Source of the DNA: Sulfurovum sp.
Lineage (GTDB): Bacteria > Campylobacterota > Campylobacteria > Campylobacterales > Sulfurovaceae
Direction of reading: 5' to 3'
DNA length: 64,000 nt
Assembly (NCBI GenBank): GCA_021166685.1
Contig: JAJPEU010000005.1
Span: forward strand, 30,023-94,022
Position 1 is the stretch's first letter. Each line of letters starts with the position of its first letter. The notes below the pieces were generated by a model, which was not told where the DNA came from, ran no database searches, and worked only from the letters and a program-made list of their open reading frames with translations. The translations under genes were made by a program, and so were the position numbers. This document shows, one piece after another, positions 37,967-48,484 of the stretch.

Positions 37967-40665
37967 TAGCTTTCCTGTTTTTTCAATGCCAGCACACTTA
38001 AAAAAGTGATAACAAAAATCGAAAGAATCAATGCCCCAAAATCAACATATAGATCAAAAAATGCAACATCTTTACTAAAAATTCCACGGCTAATAATGGA
38101 AAAATAGGTTGCAGGAAAAATATTTCCTACAAGAAAGCCCATTCCTTCAAGCGAACTGACAGGCTCCATAAGGCCTGAATAATTTATAGTTGGCAAAAGT
38201 GTTGCAATAGCTGCAGTGCCCAGTGCGGCGATTTGCGTTTTTGCAAACGCGGATATCAAAAGGCCCATGCCTGTTGTTGCAACTACATACAGTAATGCAG
38301 CAGCAAACAAAACAATAAAACTGCCCTTCATAGGCACACCAAATACAAATACAGCCAAAAAAACCATGCCCATAAAACCGATCATACTCACCACAACATA
38401 AGGAAGCTGTTTTCCAAGTAAAAATTCCAATTTGGTTACCGGAGTAGCATAAAAATTTGTGATGGATCCTAATTCTTTTTCTCTCACCACGCTAAGGGCC
38501 ATCAGTATCGAAGGAATAAATATCAAAAGCATAGGAATCACTGCCGGAACCATCGCATAAATACTTTTAAAATCCTGATTGTAGCGATATCTCATCTGCA
38601 CATCAACAAAAGTTTGCGCCCGGTCATAAAGTTGCCCTATATAGCTGCTGTGCAAGCCTGCAACGTAGCCCTGAATCGTTTCAGCCCTAAAGGGCACTGT
38701 TCCGTCTATCCACACTCCAACCTCAACACTTTGCCCTTTTTGTACATTTCTTCCGAAATTTGCAGGTATCTCAATGGCTAAACTAATCTGGCCGCTTTTC
38801 ATTTTTTCATCCAATTGACTTTGAGATTCCAAAGGTTCATGTTCTATAAAGTACTTTGAGCCGGCAATATATTGAATATAGTTCCTGCTCTGCGGTGTCT
38901 TATCATTGTCTAGCACCGAAAACTTCAAATCTTCAATATCCATATTGATACCGTATCCCATCACCAGCATAAGGATCATTGTGCCAACCAATGCAAATGT
39001 CAATCGGATCGGATCCCTTATAAGCTCCAATGACTCGCGATACACATATCCCAAAAAACGCATGAAAGAAAAAAAATCATTGGCGTTCTTGGGGCTGCTT
39101 TTATGAAGTATAATTTTGTTATTTGTGTCCCTATCCTTTCCGATTGCATCATAAAGATAATCTACAAAGGCCTCTTCTAGATTTTTTTTGTTTTTAGAAG
39201 CGATTAAATTTTGAGGAGTATCGCTTATAAGTACTTTGCCTTGGTGCATCAAAGAAATTCTGTTGCACCTCTCCCCCTCATCCATAAAATGCGTAGAAAT
39301 AAAAATGGTTACGCCGTCATTGTGTGCAAGATCAATTAAAAATTCCCAAAAATTATCCCGCGATACAGGATCAACACCGGAGGTCGGTTCATCAAGTATC
39401 AGCATTTTTGGTTTATGTATTACAGCGGCAGCCAAGGATAAACGCTGCTTGATCCCCAAAGGCAAATCTTCTGACAATGTATTTTCATGCTTTTTAAGAT
39501 CAAAACGCGTCAGCATCTCTTCGACTCTTGCATCTATTTTGTCACGATTGATATGATATAGTTGCGCATGCAGAACAAGATTTTGAATTACTGTCAATTC
39601 GCTATAGAGCGAGAAAGATTGCGTCATGTATCCCACATTTTTTTTCATCTCCAAGAGATCGCTTTTGATGGACTTTCCAAAAACCTTGACACTCCCTTCA
39701 CTGGGCGCAAGCAAACCTGTCAGCATTTTCATTGTAGTCGTTTTTCCGCAACCGTTGGATCCCAAAAAACCAAAAATTTCACCTTGTTTTATTTGAAAAT
39801 TTACCCGATCCACTGCAGTAAAATCTCCAAATTTCATCGTAAGGTTTTCAGCTTCTATGACATATCCGTTGGTATGATTTGCTGCATTAGGCATCATTGT
39901 CAAATCAGTATGATTGCGTCTTTGTACTTGGGGCAACAATGCTATATAGGCTGAATCTATGCTGTCTGTTTTGGTTAATTCCAAGAGCTCCCGCGGTGTT
40001 GCATTTGCAAGAATCTTGCCGTTATTGATCGCAATAATATGATCAAACTTTTGTGCCTCTTGCATATATGCCGTTGCCACCAAAACACTCATTCCCTGCT
40101 GCATCGTTCTTATTTGATCAATAATCTCCCAAAATTGCCTTCTCGACAAAGGATCGACACCGGTTGTGGGTTCATCCAAAATCAGTAAATCCGGATCATG
40201 AATCAAAGCGCAACAAAGACCAAGTTTTTGCTTCATTCCTCCGGAAAGCTTTCCTGCAGGCCTGTCTTTAAATTCATAAAGCCCAAGACTCTTCATGAGC
40301 GCATCAATCCTCCCTTGTCTCTCGTTGCGCCCCTGTCTAAACAATCGAGCAAAAAATTCAATATTTTCATAAACAGAAAGAGACATATAAAGATTTTTAC
40401 CAAGTCCTTGCGGCATATAGGCTATTTTTGGATAAATACGGCTGCGATAGTTGGCATCATTGATATCTCCGCCAAACACCTCAACTGTGCCTGTCTGGAT
40501 TTTGCGGACTCCGGCTATAATAGACAGCAAAGTTGATTTTCCCATACCGTCCGGACCAATAAACCCAACAATACAGTTGGACGGTATTTCCAGCGCTATA
40601 TCTTCCAGTGCTGCTGTCTTGCCATACGTGTGCGAGAGATTTTTTATCTTGGCAACAGTATCCAT
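37966..40665 (-). CDS. RbbA-like fused ABC transporter: two ATPase domains plus ABC-2 permease
   Basis: Two Walker A (GPDGMGKST, GSNGCGKTT), LSGGMKQKL, LILDEPTTGVDPLSRR and LILDEPTSGVDPVSRD; C-terminal permease. Confidence 0.95.
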   Translation of the reverse strand: MDTVAKIKNLSHTYGKTAALEDIALEIPSNCIVGFIGPDGMGKSTLLSIIAGVRKIQTGTVEVFGGDINDANYRSRIYPKIAYMPQGLGKNLYMSLSVYENIEFFARLFRQGRNERQGRIDALMKSLGLYEFKDRPAGKLSGGMKQKLGLCCALIHDPDLLILDEPTTGVDPLSRRQFWEIIDQIRTMQQGMSVLVATAYMQEAQKFDHIIAINNGKILANATPRELLELTKTDSIDSAYIALLPQVQRRNHTDLTMMPNAANHTNGYVIEAENLTMKFGDFTAVDRVNFQIKQGEIFGFLGSNGCGKTTTMKMLTGLLAPSEGSVKVFGKSIKSDLLEMKKNVGYMTQSFSLYSELTVIQNLVLHAQLYHINRDKIDARVEEMLTRFDLKKHENTLSEDLPLGIKQRLSLAAAVIHKPKMLILDEPTSGVDPVSRDNFWEFLIDLAHNDGVTIFISTHFMDEGERCNRISLMHQGKVLISDTPQNLIASKNKKNLEEAFVDYLYDAIGKDRDTNNKIILHKSSPKNANDFFSFMRFLGYVYRESLELIRDPIRLTFALVGTMILMLVMGYGINMDIEDLKFSVLDNDKTPQSRNYIQYIAGSKYFIEHEPLESQSQLDEKMKSGQISLAIEIPANFGRNVQKGQSVEVGVWIDGTVPFRAETIQGYVAGLHSSYIGQLYDRAQTFVDVQMRYRYNQDFKSIYAMVPAVIPMLLIFIPSILMALSVVREKELGSITNFYATPVTKLEFLLGKQLPYVVVSMIGFMGMVFLAVFVFGVPMKGSFIVLFAAALLYVVATTGMGLLISAFAKTQIAALGTAAIATLLPTINYSGLMEPVSSLEGMGFLVGNIFPATYFSIISRGIFSKDVAFFDLYVDFGALILSIFVITFLSVLALKKQES

Positions 40666-40666
40666 T

Positions 40667-41674
40667 TCAGTTCACATTTTCTGTATGGGCTTTAGGCAGA
40701 TTGCTTAGCTCTTTTGGCCAAGACGCTGCTTCGTTCAAGCGAATATACGTCATTCCGGGGAGGCCGGTTTTTATCTTATTGAGATGCTCTTTAAGCAGAT
40801 TGATATCAACGGTTGCCTTGATCCTGAACATCAGTTTTTCCCGTTCACTTTTGGTTTCTATCTGCTTGGGTGTAAACTGAGCCTGAGGGGACACAAAAGT
40901 GACTTTCGCTGGAATAGCAATCGCCGGTATGGCATCCAGAACAATTCTTGCTTCAGAGCCGTATTCCACCAATCCGGCTTGGGAAGTCGGCAGGAAAATA
41001 GTCATATACGTATCAAGCAGATCCAGTACCACCATGACTCTTGATCCGCTTCCAACCACTTCTCCGGGTTCTGCCAATCTGTACAAGACTCTTCCCTTTA
41101 CAGGGGCATAGAGTGTACTGTCTTTAATGTTCACTCTGACTGCATCAGCTTGAGCCATTGCCGCCTCTATGGCCGCATTTGATGCATCCGCATGTGCTTT
41201 AGCTGATTCTAGATCGGCTTGTGCTGATTTATAGGCAGTTTCATACTGTTGATATTGCAGCAAGGATATACTTTTGCTATCGTAAAGCTGTACTCCCCTT
41301 AAATAGTTTTCATGTTTTAAGGCCAATTCGCTTTTCTTTTGTTCCACAATAGCCAATGCGTAATTTTTGTTTTGCTCGGCTTGTCTAATTTGCGCATTTG
41401 CTACTCGCAGCTTGGCCTCAAGTTCGTCCGAATCCAGCTTGGCTAGCATTTGACCTTTTTCTACAATATCCCCCTCTTTTGCATAAATCTCAAGCAATCT
41501 GCCTGGAATTTTTGTAGCAATATTGACTTCAGTTGCTTCAATCCTTCCATTACCGTATGCAAAATCTTCAGATATTTTTGGCGCATTAATATAAGGACTA
41601 ACGAAATAATATGAAAGGAAGATCAGCACAACGGCTGCGATTGATACGATCCACTTAAACGCTGTTTTAATCAT
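40667..41674 (-). CDS. HlyD-family membrane fusion protein (YhiI-like)
   Basis: N-terminal TM, GRIEATEVNIATKIPGRLLEIYAKEGDIVEKGQMLAKLDSDELEAKL, TLYAPVKGRVLYRLAEPGEVV. Confidence 0.94.
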   Translation of the reverse strand: MIKTAFKWIVSIAAVVLIFLSYYFVSPYINAPKISEDFAYGNGRIEATEVNIATKIPGRLLEIYAKEGDIVEKGQMLAKLDSDELEAKLRVANAQIRQAEQNKNYALAIVEQKKSELALKHENYLRGVQLYDSKSISLLQYQQYETAYKSAQADLESAKAHADASNAAIEAAMAQADAVRVNIKDSTLYAPVKGRVLYRLAEPGEVVGSGSRVMVVLDLLDTYMTIFLPTSQAGLVEYGSEARIVLDAIPAIAIPAKVTFVSPQAQFTPKQIETKSEREKLMFRIKATVDINLLKEHLNKIKTGLPGMTYIRLNEAASWPKELSNLPKAHTENVN

Positions 41675-41721
41675 TGTCTTTCCTCTTTATGCAAACAATA
41701 TTCCAATGCAAGATCTGTCCC

Positions 41722-41747
41722 AGCAACAGAAGATCTCTTTTGTTGCT
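41722..41747. other. Hairpin/dyad in 5' region of efflux operon
   Basis: AGCAACAGAA-GATCTC-TTTTGTTGCT (10 bp, one G.T). Confidence 0.5.
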
Positions 41748-41904
41748 CACTCAAGCAAAATATCTTTCCAAGATGATATCTAAAACCTGTTTAACATACA
41801 GCTTTCAGCAGGGTGCACACCGTTCAAAATCATAATACAGCCTCTTTTTTGCTTTTAATGAACAGCGCGCAAGAACACATTGAAAAGATTGTCTATTTTT
41901 CAGC

Positions 41905-41910
41905 TATACT
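41905..41910 (+). promoter_or_regulatory. Putative -10 of ycaO
   Basis: AGCTATACT ~36 nt upstream of ycaO start. Confidence 0.4.
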
Positions 41911-41945
41911 CTGCTATTTAAAACTTTCAAAAAGAGCATACATCC

Positions 41946-43568
41946 ATGAACCTTTTATCCAAAAATGCACCTTTAGAGCAATCCATTGCAAAAATGAAAG
42001 CTGTTTTGGCAGACGCAGGGTGCAAAATCATTTTTTCTGAAGAGAAGCATCCTTTGGAATATTGCTATTCGGTCAATCTTTCTTCCGCAGAAGCACCCAA
42101 ACATATCTATTCCAACGGAAAGGGAATATGCTCCGAGGCGTCAATGGCAAGCGCTCTAGGGGAGTACATCGAACGCCTGCAGACCAATAATTTTTTTACC
42201 GACTTTTATCTGCCCGGCCGAACCTATTATCCCGACCAGATTGCATTTGATTTTGGAAAAGATTGTCTCAATGATACTTTGCGTCAGATGTATGACCCCC
42301 TGCAAGAGCTCCATGACGAAGATCTTGTAGACTATAACAGCGACTATGAGGACAGGATTGTCTCATTGCCTTTTACCGACTATATAACCAAAGAGCGGGT
42401 TTATTTTCCTCTTAATATTCTTAACAATCTCTATACAAGCAATGGTTTGGCAACAGGAAACACGCCCCAAGAAGCCCAAGTGCAGGCACTCAGTGAAATC
42501 TACGAACGTTACGTCAAATTGGAGATCATCAAAAAAGGCTACGCGCTCCCCGCTTACCCTGAAGATATTCTAAGCTCATTTAAAAAAGTTTATCACGATG
42601 TAACAGCACTAAGGAAGTCGGGCTATAGTGTTGAAGTGCTTGATGCGTCGCTGGAAGGAAAGTATCCCGTCACTGCCATATCCCTCATCAATCCTCACAA
42701 CGGGACTCTATTTGTCTCTTTTGGCGCACATCCTCTTTTGGAGGTATCACTTGAGAGAACGATGACCGAACTTATGCAGGGCCGCGGGCTTGAAAATCTC
42801 AATACGTTTGAAACACCTACCTTTGACATGAGTCTTGTTGCGGACAATTTCAATCTTGAATCACACTTTATAGACTCTAACGGCAAACTGGGGTTTGGTT
42901 TTTTGAGCGCCCGAAAAAGCTTTGCTTATACCCCGTGGGTGTATGACGGTGCGACAACCCAGGATGAACTGAACTATCTCGTTGGAATTTTACACTCCAT
43001 AAACAAAAAGATGTATCTTAGGGAATATGATTATCTCGGGTTTTATTCTTGCCAAATCATTATTCCGGGAGTATCGGAGGTCTATCCGATAGAAGATCTT
43101 GTCTATAATAACAAAAATGCCGGCAAACAAATCCGTCACATGGTATTGCATTTTACAGAGTATGATCCAGAAGAGATACTTGATAGCATAGAACCGCTGG
43201 ACGAATCACTAGATGTGGGAAATTATATCGGTGTTATTTTTGAAAATAATTTTACATTAGCCCAATTTAAAGCACAAATGTATCTGCTTTTAGGTTACAC
43301 TGAAAATGCACTGATACTGCTTGAATTTGGATCTGATCGTATGGGGCATATCGTTGCAGAATTGATTCGGATGGAAAAAGAAGGTTTCCATTTCAAGGAG
43401 TACAAAGAGGCTTTGTTTGCTATTTTTACTCCTCAAAAAGTCGAAAAAGCCCAACGCATACTCAAAGGAGAAGCGTTTCTTATCGATACAGCCTTTCATC
43501 AGGATTATCACAATGTATTGGCATTGTATGATCGTCTTGAGCATAAAAAAATCGCTCAAAAAAAGTAA
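41946..43568 (+). CDS. ycaO: YcaO-domain protein (S12 methylthiotransferase accessory factor type)
   Basis: GKGICSEASMASALGEYIERLQ, NGLATGNTPQEAQVQALSEIYERYVK, LFVSFGAHPLLEVSLERTMTELMQG. Confidence 0.9.
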   Translation: MNLLSKNAPLEQSIAKMKAVLADAGCKIIFSEEKHPLEYCYSVNLSSAEAPKHIYSNGKGICSEASMASALGEYIERLQTNNFFTDFYLPGRTYYPDQIAFDFGKDCLNDTLRQMYDPLQELHDEDLVDYNSDYEDRIVSLPFTDYITKERVYFPLNILNNLYTSNGLATGNTPQEAQVQALSEIYERYVKLEIIKKGYALPAYPEDILSSFKKVYHDVTALRKSGYSVEVLDASLEGKYPVTAISLINPHNGTLFVSFGAHPLLEVSLERTMTELMQGRGLENLNTFETPTFDMSLVADNFNLESHFIDSNGKLGFGFLSARKSFAYTPWVYDGATTQDELNYLVGILHSINKKMYLREYDYLGFYSCQIIIPGVSEVYPIEDLVYNNKNAGKQIRHMVLHFTEYDPEEILDSIEPLDESLDVGNYIGVIFENNFTLAQFKAQMYLLLGYTENALILLEFGSDRMGHIVAELIRMEKEGFHFKEYKEALFAIFTPQKVEKAQRILKGEAFLIDTAFHQDYHNVLALYDRLEHKKIAQKK

Positions 43569-43587
43569 AAATTTTACTTTTTTTGAG
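43555..43587. terminator. 16-bp inverted repeat spanning stop codons of ycaO and mltD-like genes
   Basis: CTCAAAAAAAGTAAAA-A-TTTTACTTTTTTTGAG. Confidence 0.75.
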
Positions 43588-44665
43588 AACAGGATATAAA
43601 TACTTTATGATTTACAGGGATCACCAAAAACTGATCTACCGACAAATACTCTTCGCTGAGATGATTGACAATCTTAATCTCTTCGGCAGTCGTTTCATAG
43701 TTTGCGGCTATATCTTCCAGCGTTTCGCCAAGCGTAACATAGTGGGAAACCATAAAAGGCTTGATAGGATTTTTCTTTTCCGGCAGCTCATAACGCAGAT
43801 AAAAAAGGATCATCTTTTCCTCCGGGATCGCCACCGTATAGCTGAACCTATCTGAAGGAATTATTTCATCTTTAAACTGCGGATTTAAGCCAAGCAGCTC
43901 TTTGGGTTTCATTTCAAGAAGTTTTGCCAACTCGCTTAGTTTTGTACCCCCCTGCACTTCAACCTCAAACATCCCGCTATTGGCCGAGGAAAATTCTAAA
44001 GCCAGTCCTTCGCCTATCATAGCAACAAGCAGAATTTTCTTGATATACTCGCGTGTTTCCAAGGGAAGATATTTTTCTTTCTCATCAAGCAAAATCGGCA
44101 AGGCATCGCTGCCCGCCCTTTCGATAGCTTTTGCCAGCCTTCCTTCTCCGCAGTTATATGCCAAAGCAGCCAAATACCATTTGCCAAACCGATCATGAAG
44201 TTTTTGCAAATAGGCTATAGCCGCATTCGTTGAGCTGGCCGGATCACACCTTTCATCAAACCTCTGACATACTTCAAGTTTGTAATGTTTTGCCGTTGCC
44301 GGAATAAATTGCCACAATCCTACTGCATTTTTATGCGAAGCGGCAGAAGGAGAAAAACCTGATTCAACCATGGAAAGATAAACAAAAAGGTCCGAAAGGC
44401 CGTCTTCAAGCAAATACCCCCTCATCATCGGCAAGAAATTTTTGCCTTTTTTGAGGGAGTGCTGATAAAACGACATAATCTGGCTTTCATGCGTTAAAAC
44501 AAAACGCTCAAAATCCTCATCATAAACATAAGACTGATCAACTCCAAATTCTGAGAAAACATAGGTATAGCTGGGATACTTTTGAGCAACAGAAAAAGCA
44601 AAAGAAAACAGAGGAAATACCCCTGCAGCCAGAATAATTTTACTGATACTTTTTTTTATCGACAT
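43574..44665 (-). CDS. MltD-like membrane-bound lytic transglycosylase with LysM
   Basis: SMVESGFSPSAASHKNAVGLWQFIPATAKHYKL; C-term VSHYVTLGETLEDIAANYETTAEEIKIVN. Confidence 0.92.
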   Translation of the reverse strand: MSIKKSISKIILAAGVFPLFSFAFSVAQKYPSYTYVFSEFGVDQSYVYDEDFERFVLTHESQIMSFYQHSLKKGKNFLPMMRGYLLEDGLSDLFVYLSMVESGFSPSAASHKNAVGLWQFIPATAKHYKLEVCQRFDERCDPASSTNAAIAYLQKLHDRFGKWYLAALAYNCGEGRLAKAIERAGSDALPILLDEKEKYLPLETREYIKKILLVAMIGEGLALEFSSANSGMFEVEVQGGTKLSELAKLLEMKPKELLGLNPQFKDEIIPSDRFSYTVAIPEEKMILFYLRYELPEKKNPIKPFMVSHYVTLGETLEDIAANYETTAEEIKIVNHLSEEYLSVDQFLVIPVNHKVFISCSQKK

Positions 44666-44668
44666 ACC

Positions 44669-45439
44669 CTAAATACCAAAAAGACGATAAGCGTTTTGCG
44701 TAGTAATTGCCTCAATCTCTTCTCTTGGAAGACCGCTCAATGCAGACATTTTCTCTGCTATAAACGTCGTATAGGCGGGCTCATTTCTCTCTCCTCTGTG
44801 GGGATGGGGCGTAAGATAAGGCGCATCTGTTTCTATCAGCAATCTTTCTTTTGGTATCTTGGGATACACTTCGATAAGCTTACGGGCATTTTGAAACGTA
44901 AGAACCCCTCCGATCCCAAAATAAAAATTTCTTTCTGCAAGCTTCAAAAGCTGCTCATCCGCATTATAGCAGTGCAGCACTCCGCCTTCTGCTCCGGCAT
45001 ACTGCTCAAGCAGCGCCAGACTGTCTATGCTCGCTTCCCTGATATGCACAATCAAAGGTTTTTTCAATGCTTTGGCCCAAAGTATCTGATCTGCAAAAAC
45101 TTCTTTTTGCAAATTTTTACAGGCTTCTCTTTTTTTTTGATCCTCAGGCAGCCTGGAATAATCCAATCCGCATTCTCCGATAGCTACACATTTAGGATGA
45201 GAAACAAAAGGCTCCAGCTTGCTCCTATCATAGTGCATCGCATCATAAGGATGAATCCCGACAGCAAAATAAACATTCTCGTATTTCTGGGCGATCTCAA
45301 ATGCCCGCTCTAATGTTTGGGGATCCGCACCCGGAATGATATATCTCTCAACGCCTTTGTCTTTTGCACGCTCCAATACCTCTTCAAGATCTTCTTTGTA
45401 CCGTGAATCGTCCAAATGGCAATGTGTATCTATTATCAT
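44669..45439 (-). CDS. tatD: TatD-family DNase
   Basis: MIIDTHCHLDDSRY, VGIHPYDA, IGECGLDY, LIVHIREA, LLIETDAPYLTPHPHRGERNEPAYT. Confidence 0.96.
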   Translation of the reverse strand: MIIDTHCHLDDSRYKEDLEEVLERAKDKGVERYIIPGADPQTLERAFEIAQKYENVYFAVGIHPYDAMHYDRSKLEPFVSHPKCVAIGECGLDYSRLPEDQKKREACKNLQKEVFADQILWAKALKKPLIVHIREASIDSLALLEQYAGAEGGVLHCYNADEQLLKLAERNFYFGIGGVLTFQNARKLIEVYPKIPKERLLIETDAPYLTPHPHRGERNEPAYTTFIAEKMSALSGLPREEIEAITTQNAYRLFGI

Positions 45440-45549
45440 GCGTCACCTATTTTTAGATAAATTATAACCTATTTAACGCTTATTTTACGCAAATGAACCT
45501 TATTATAAAACGAAATAAGATATAGTTTATTCTAGAAAAGAGGGGGAAT

Positions 45550-46080
45550 TTGATGTTTTTTTATGGCACGCTGTTTATAGTTGCTTTATTAATAAGTTTA
45601 ATTATCTATCATGAATATAAAAATGAGAAAAGCTATAAAAAAGAACGGGAGAGGAAATATCATCAAGCTATCCGACAAAACGAATCAAAAAGTACAACAA
45701 AAATTTCCTCTCCTTCCATCCGGATCAAACCGGTCACATCTTCTCCTCAATTTAATTATCCGCCTTTTACCCATGCGCGGCTTATTGCTATGGGCCTCTC
45801 ACAAGAGGATGCCAAAGAATTCGTCAAGGAATTAATCTCCCAAATAGAAGCAAACATACCTTTTATTGATGAAGCCATGAAAATACCGGATTTTAACCAA
45901 ATGGAACGGCTGACACACAGCCTCAAAGGTTCTGCGACCAATCTTGGAAACGGCGGTATCTCAGACCTTTTGGTAGACTACAACACCTATCTTAAAGACG
46001 GGCGGGATCTTTCTGCTGCACAAACCTATTTTGCACATTTGAAATACTGCTTAAAAATACTGAAAGAACAATACGCCTAG
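45550..46080 (+). CDS. Membrane-anchored HPt-domain protein
   Basis: N-terminal TM; ERLTHSLKGSATNLGNGGISDLLVDYN. Confidence 0.8.
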   Translation: MMFFYGTLFIVALLISLIIYHEYKNEKSYKKERERKYHQAIRQNESKSTTKISSPSIRIKPVTSSPQFNYPPFTHARLIAMGLSQEDAKEFVKELISQIEANIPFIDEAMKIPDFNQMERLTHSLKGSATNLGNGGISDLLVDYNTYLKDGRDLSAAQTYFAHLKYCLKILKEQYA

Positions 46081-47609
46081 GCATTTCTCAATTTTTTTGC
46101 AAAAGCAAGGGCCTGAGGGGTGGGATTTTCGCCTCCTATAATACGGGCTATCTCCTTCACCCTTTCCTCCTCATCAAGTTCTTTTATCCGGCTTTTTGTG
46201 CCTTCCTTCGTAACCAAAATATGTTGTCTGGCCTGTGCAGAAAGATGCGGCTGATGAGAGATAGCAAATACCTGATAAGCCTTAGAAAGTTTTGCGATCA
46301 TCTGGGCAATAGCAATCGATTCGTCTCCGCTGACATTTGCATCTATTTCATCAAGAATCAAAACTCCCTGTGTTTGTTTGGTTTCATCAATACAAACCGC
46401 CATCAATGCCAAACGCATACGATTGAATTCTCCCCCGCTCAATGTAGCTGTTTTTGAACCGCCAAGCATGATGTCTGCACGATCAACACCGCTTTCACAC
46501 AGCAAAGTATTCTCAAAAATAAATTCAACAGAAGGCAGCTTTAATGCCTGCAAATATACATCCAACGCATTTTGAAGACTTTTGGCCTCTTCTTGGCGCA
46601 ACACCGAAATTTCCTTTGCAATCCTATGCAGCTCAGAAAATTCCCTTGCCAAAAAAGATTCCAGTGCACTTTTGTTTTGTTCGCTGTTTTTATATCCTGC
46701 AAGTTCTTCTTTTTTTTGTTCCTTGTAGTTTAGAGCTTCCCGGATGGAACCATAGCGATTTTTAAGCCCATTCAGATCCCCAAGTCTATCCAAAATCTTT
46801 TCTATATCAACCTCTTCAAGCTCATCGGCCAAGGTCTGGGCTTCTTCAAAATCACTTCTGAGCTGATTCATTGCTTCAGAAAAAACAGAAACATCTTTAT
46901 TGAGCAGACGATACACTTCCTCCACACTTGCCTCATAAGCAAAAAGTTCATTTGCATTTTGTAAAGCATCTTTGATCTTGTCAATTTTGGAAAGCTGCTG
47001 CTTGATTTGCATCAGCTCCTCTTCTTCGTCTATGCGGGGATTGATCCGTTCTATTTTTTCTATCTCATATACAGCAAATTCGATGAGTTCAGCAAGTTTT
47101 GTTTCGTCCTCTTTGATTTTTTTAAGCCGCTCTGCCTGAATTTTATAAAACACATAACGTTTTTTGTATTCTTTGAATAATTTTTTAAAAACAGGATTTT
47201 TATCATCCAGACTGCTGTCTATCAACCCCAAAAGTACAGCAGATTCAAAACCGCCCTTGTCTCGTACGCTGAGATACTGCACATAAGGCGCAAAAAGTTC
47301 AGCCAGTGTTTTTTTTGAGATATTTTGACCATCAAGATAAGAGCGCACTTTATCTTTTTTAAGGGTTTTGAGCGTTACTTCCTCTTCAAGCGCATAAAAT
47401 TCACTTTGAAGCCCAGTTGGTTTTTGAAGCGTCACTTCGCACAGCGACGCAGTCCCCAAAGCACTGTATCCAAAACTTGAAAGTATTGAAGATATCAAAA
47501 CAGATTTTCCTGCTCCGCTGGGCCCGGTCAAAACCACTAAGCCTTGATCAAACTCGAGTTCTACTTCATCAAAACCAACAAGTTCACGCAGGTATAATCT
47601 CTTGATCAA
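46077..47609 (-). CDS. recN: DNA repair protein RecN
   Basis: LVVLTGPSGAGKSVLISSILSSFGY; TLSGGEFNRMRLALM; LILDEIDANVSGDES; FAISHQPHLSAQA. Confidence 0.94.
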   Translation of the reverse strand: MIKRLYLRELVGFDEVELEFDQGLVVLTGPSGAGKSVLISSILSSFGYSALGTASLCEVTLQKPTGLQSEFYALEEEVTLKTLKKDKVRSYLDGQNISKKTLAELFAPYVQYLSVRDKGGFESAVLLGLIDSSLDDKNPVFKKLFKEYKKRYVFYKIQAERLKKIKEDETKLAELIEFAVYEIEKIERINPRIDEEEELMQIKQQLSKIDKIKDALQNANELFAYEASVEEVYRLLNKDVSVFSEAMNQLRSDFEEAQTLADELEEVDIEKILDRLGDLNGLKNRYGSIREALNYKEQKKEELAGYKNSEQNKSALESFLAREFSELHRIAKEISVLRQEEAKSLQNALDVYLQALKLPSVEFIFENTLLCESGVDRADIMLGGSKTATLSGGEFNRMRLALMAVCIDETKQTQGVLILDEIDANVSGDESIAIAQMIAKLSKAYQVFAISHQPHLSAQARQHILVTKEGTKSRIKELDEEERVKEIARIIGGENPTPQALAFAKKLRNA

Positions 47610-48484
47610 CTTTTATCTCCCCATAAAAGTTTTTCACGAAGCACGCCAAAATAACTTCTCTCTTTTCTGTGCAAAAGCTTGGCTCCTGTCTTTGCTCCTT
47701 CGACAACCAACACATCACCCGGCTGCATTTCATAAGCATCCTGTCCGTCTATCATGGCAACCACCCTGTCTTCGGCCGAAGCAAGCTCAATCGTAAAATC
47801 TGCCGGCACGACCAACGGTCTTTGACGCAAAGAATGCGCACAAATAGGAGTCATGATAAATGCTTTGGTCAAAGGATACATCACCGGTCCGCCCGCTGCA
47901 AGATTGTATGCGGTGGAACCGGTGGGCGTAGAGACAATAAGCCCGTCTCCGCGGTAGGTATTAAACCAATCCCCGTCAATGGAGGCATCTATTTTTACCA
48001 TCTTGGAAATCGTAGGGCGCGTAATGACAACATCATTGAAAGCATAAAAACTTTTTATCCCTTTAGATGTTTTAATGTAGCCTTCTATCATCATACGCTC
48101 ATCGATACAGTAGTTGCCCTGCTGCATTTTGATTAAAAAATCATCTACTTCATCGATCGTGATGTCGGCCAAAAAACCCAAATTGCCCGCATTGATCCCC
48201 ATAACAGGCTTGTGATGGCCGTAACTTCGGCGAACTAAAGACAGCAATGTTCCATCTCCGCCCAAAGAAACTAAAAAATCTGCTTTCTCGCAAATCGTTT
48301 CAAAAGGGAGGCCTTTTGTACCTATCATCTTTGCTGACCGCTCTGCGATCAACACTTCAATTCCTCTTGCTTCAAATTGTCGTTTGATCTGCTCGTAGAG
48401 GGGTTTAATCTGCGGTGTATTTGGCTTCAGCACAAACCCTGCAGTCTGTATCTGCTCTAACGGTTTCAAGATATCCTGCTCCAT
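47606..48484 (-). CDS. nadK: NAD kinase
   Basis: DFLVSLGGDGTLLSLVR, GINAGNLGFLADI, RGDGLIVSTPTGSTAYNLAAGGPV. Confidence 0.96.
   Translation of the reverse strand: MEQDILKPLEQIQTAGFVLKPNTPQIKPLYEQIKRQFEARGIEVLIAERSAKMIGTKGLPFETICEKADFLVSLGGDGTLLSLVRRSYGHHKPVMGINAGNLGFLADITIDEVDDFLIKMQQGNYCIDERMMIEGYIKTSKGIKSFYAFNDVVITRPTISKMVKIDASIDGDWFNTYRGDGLIVSTPTGSTAYNLAAGGPVMYPLTKAFIMTPICAHSLRQRPLVVPADFTIELASAEDRVVAMIDGQDAYEMQPGDVLVVEGAKTGAKLLHRKERSYFGVLREKLLWGDKS

Noticed and set aside
44582-45313. 243-aa plus-strand ORF opposite tatD
   Set aside because: Antisense to a clear TatD gene, no domain signature
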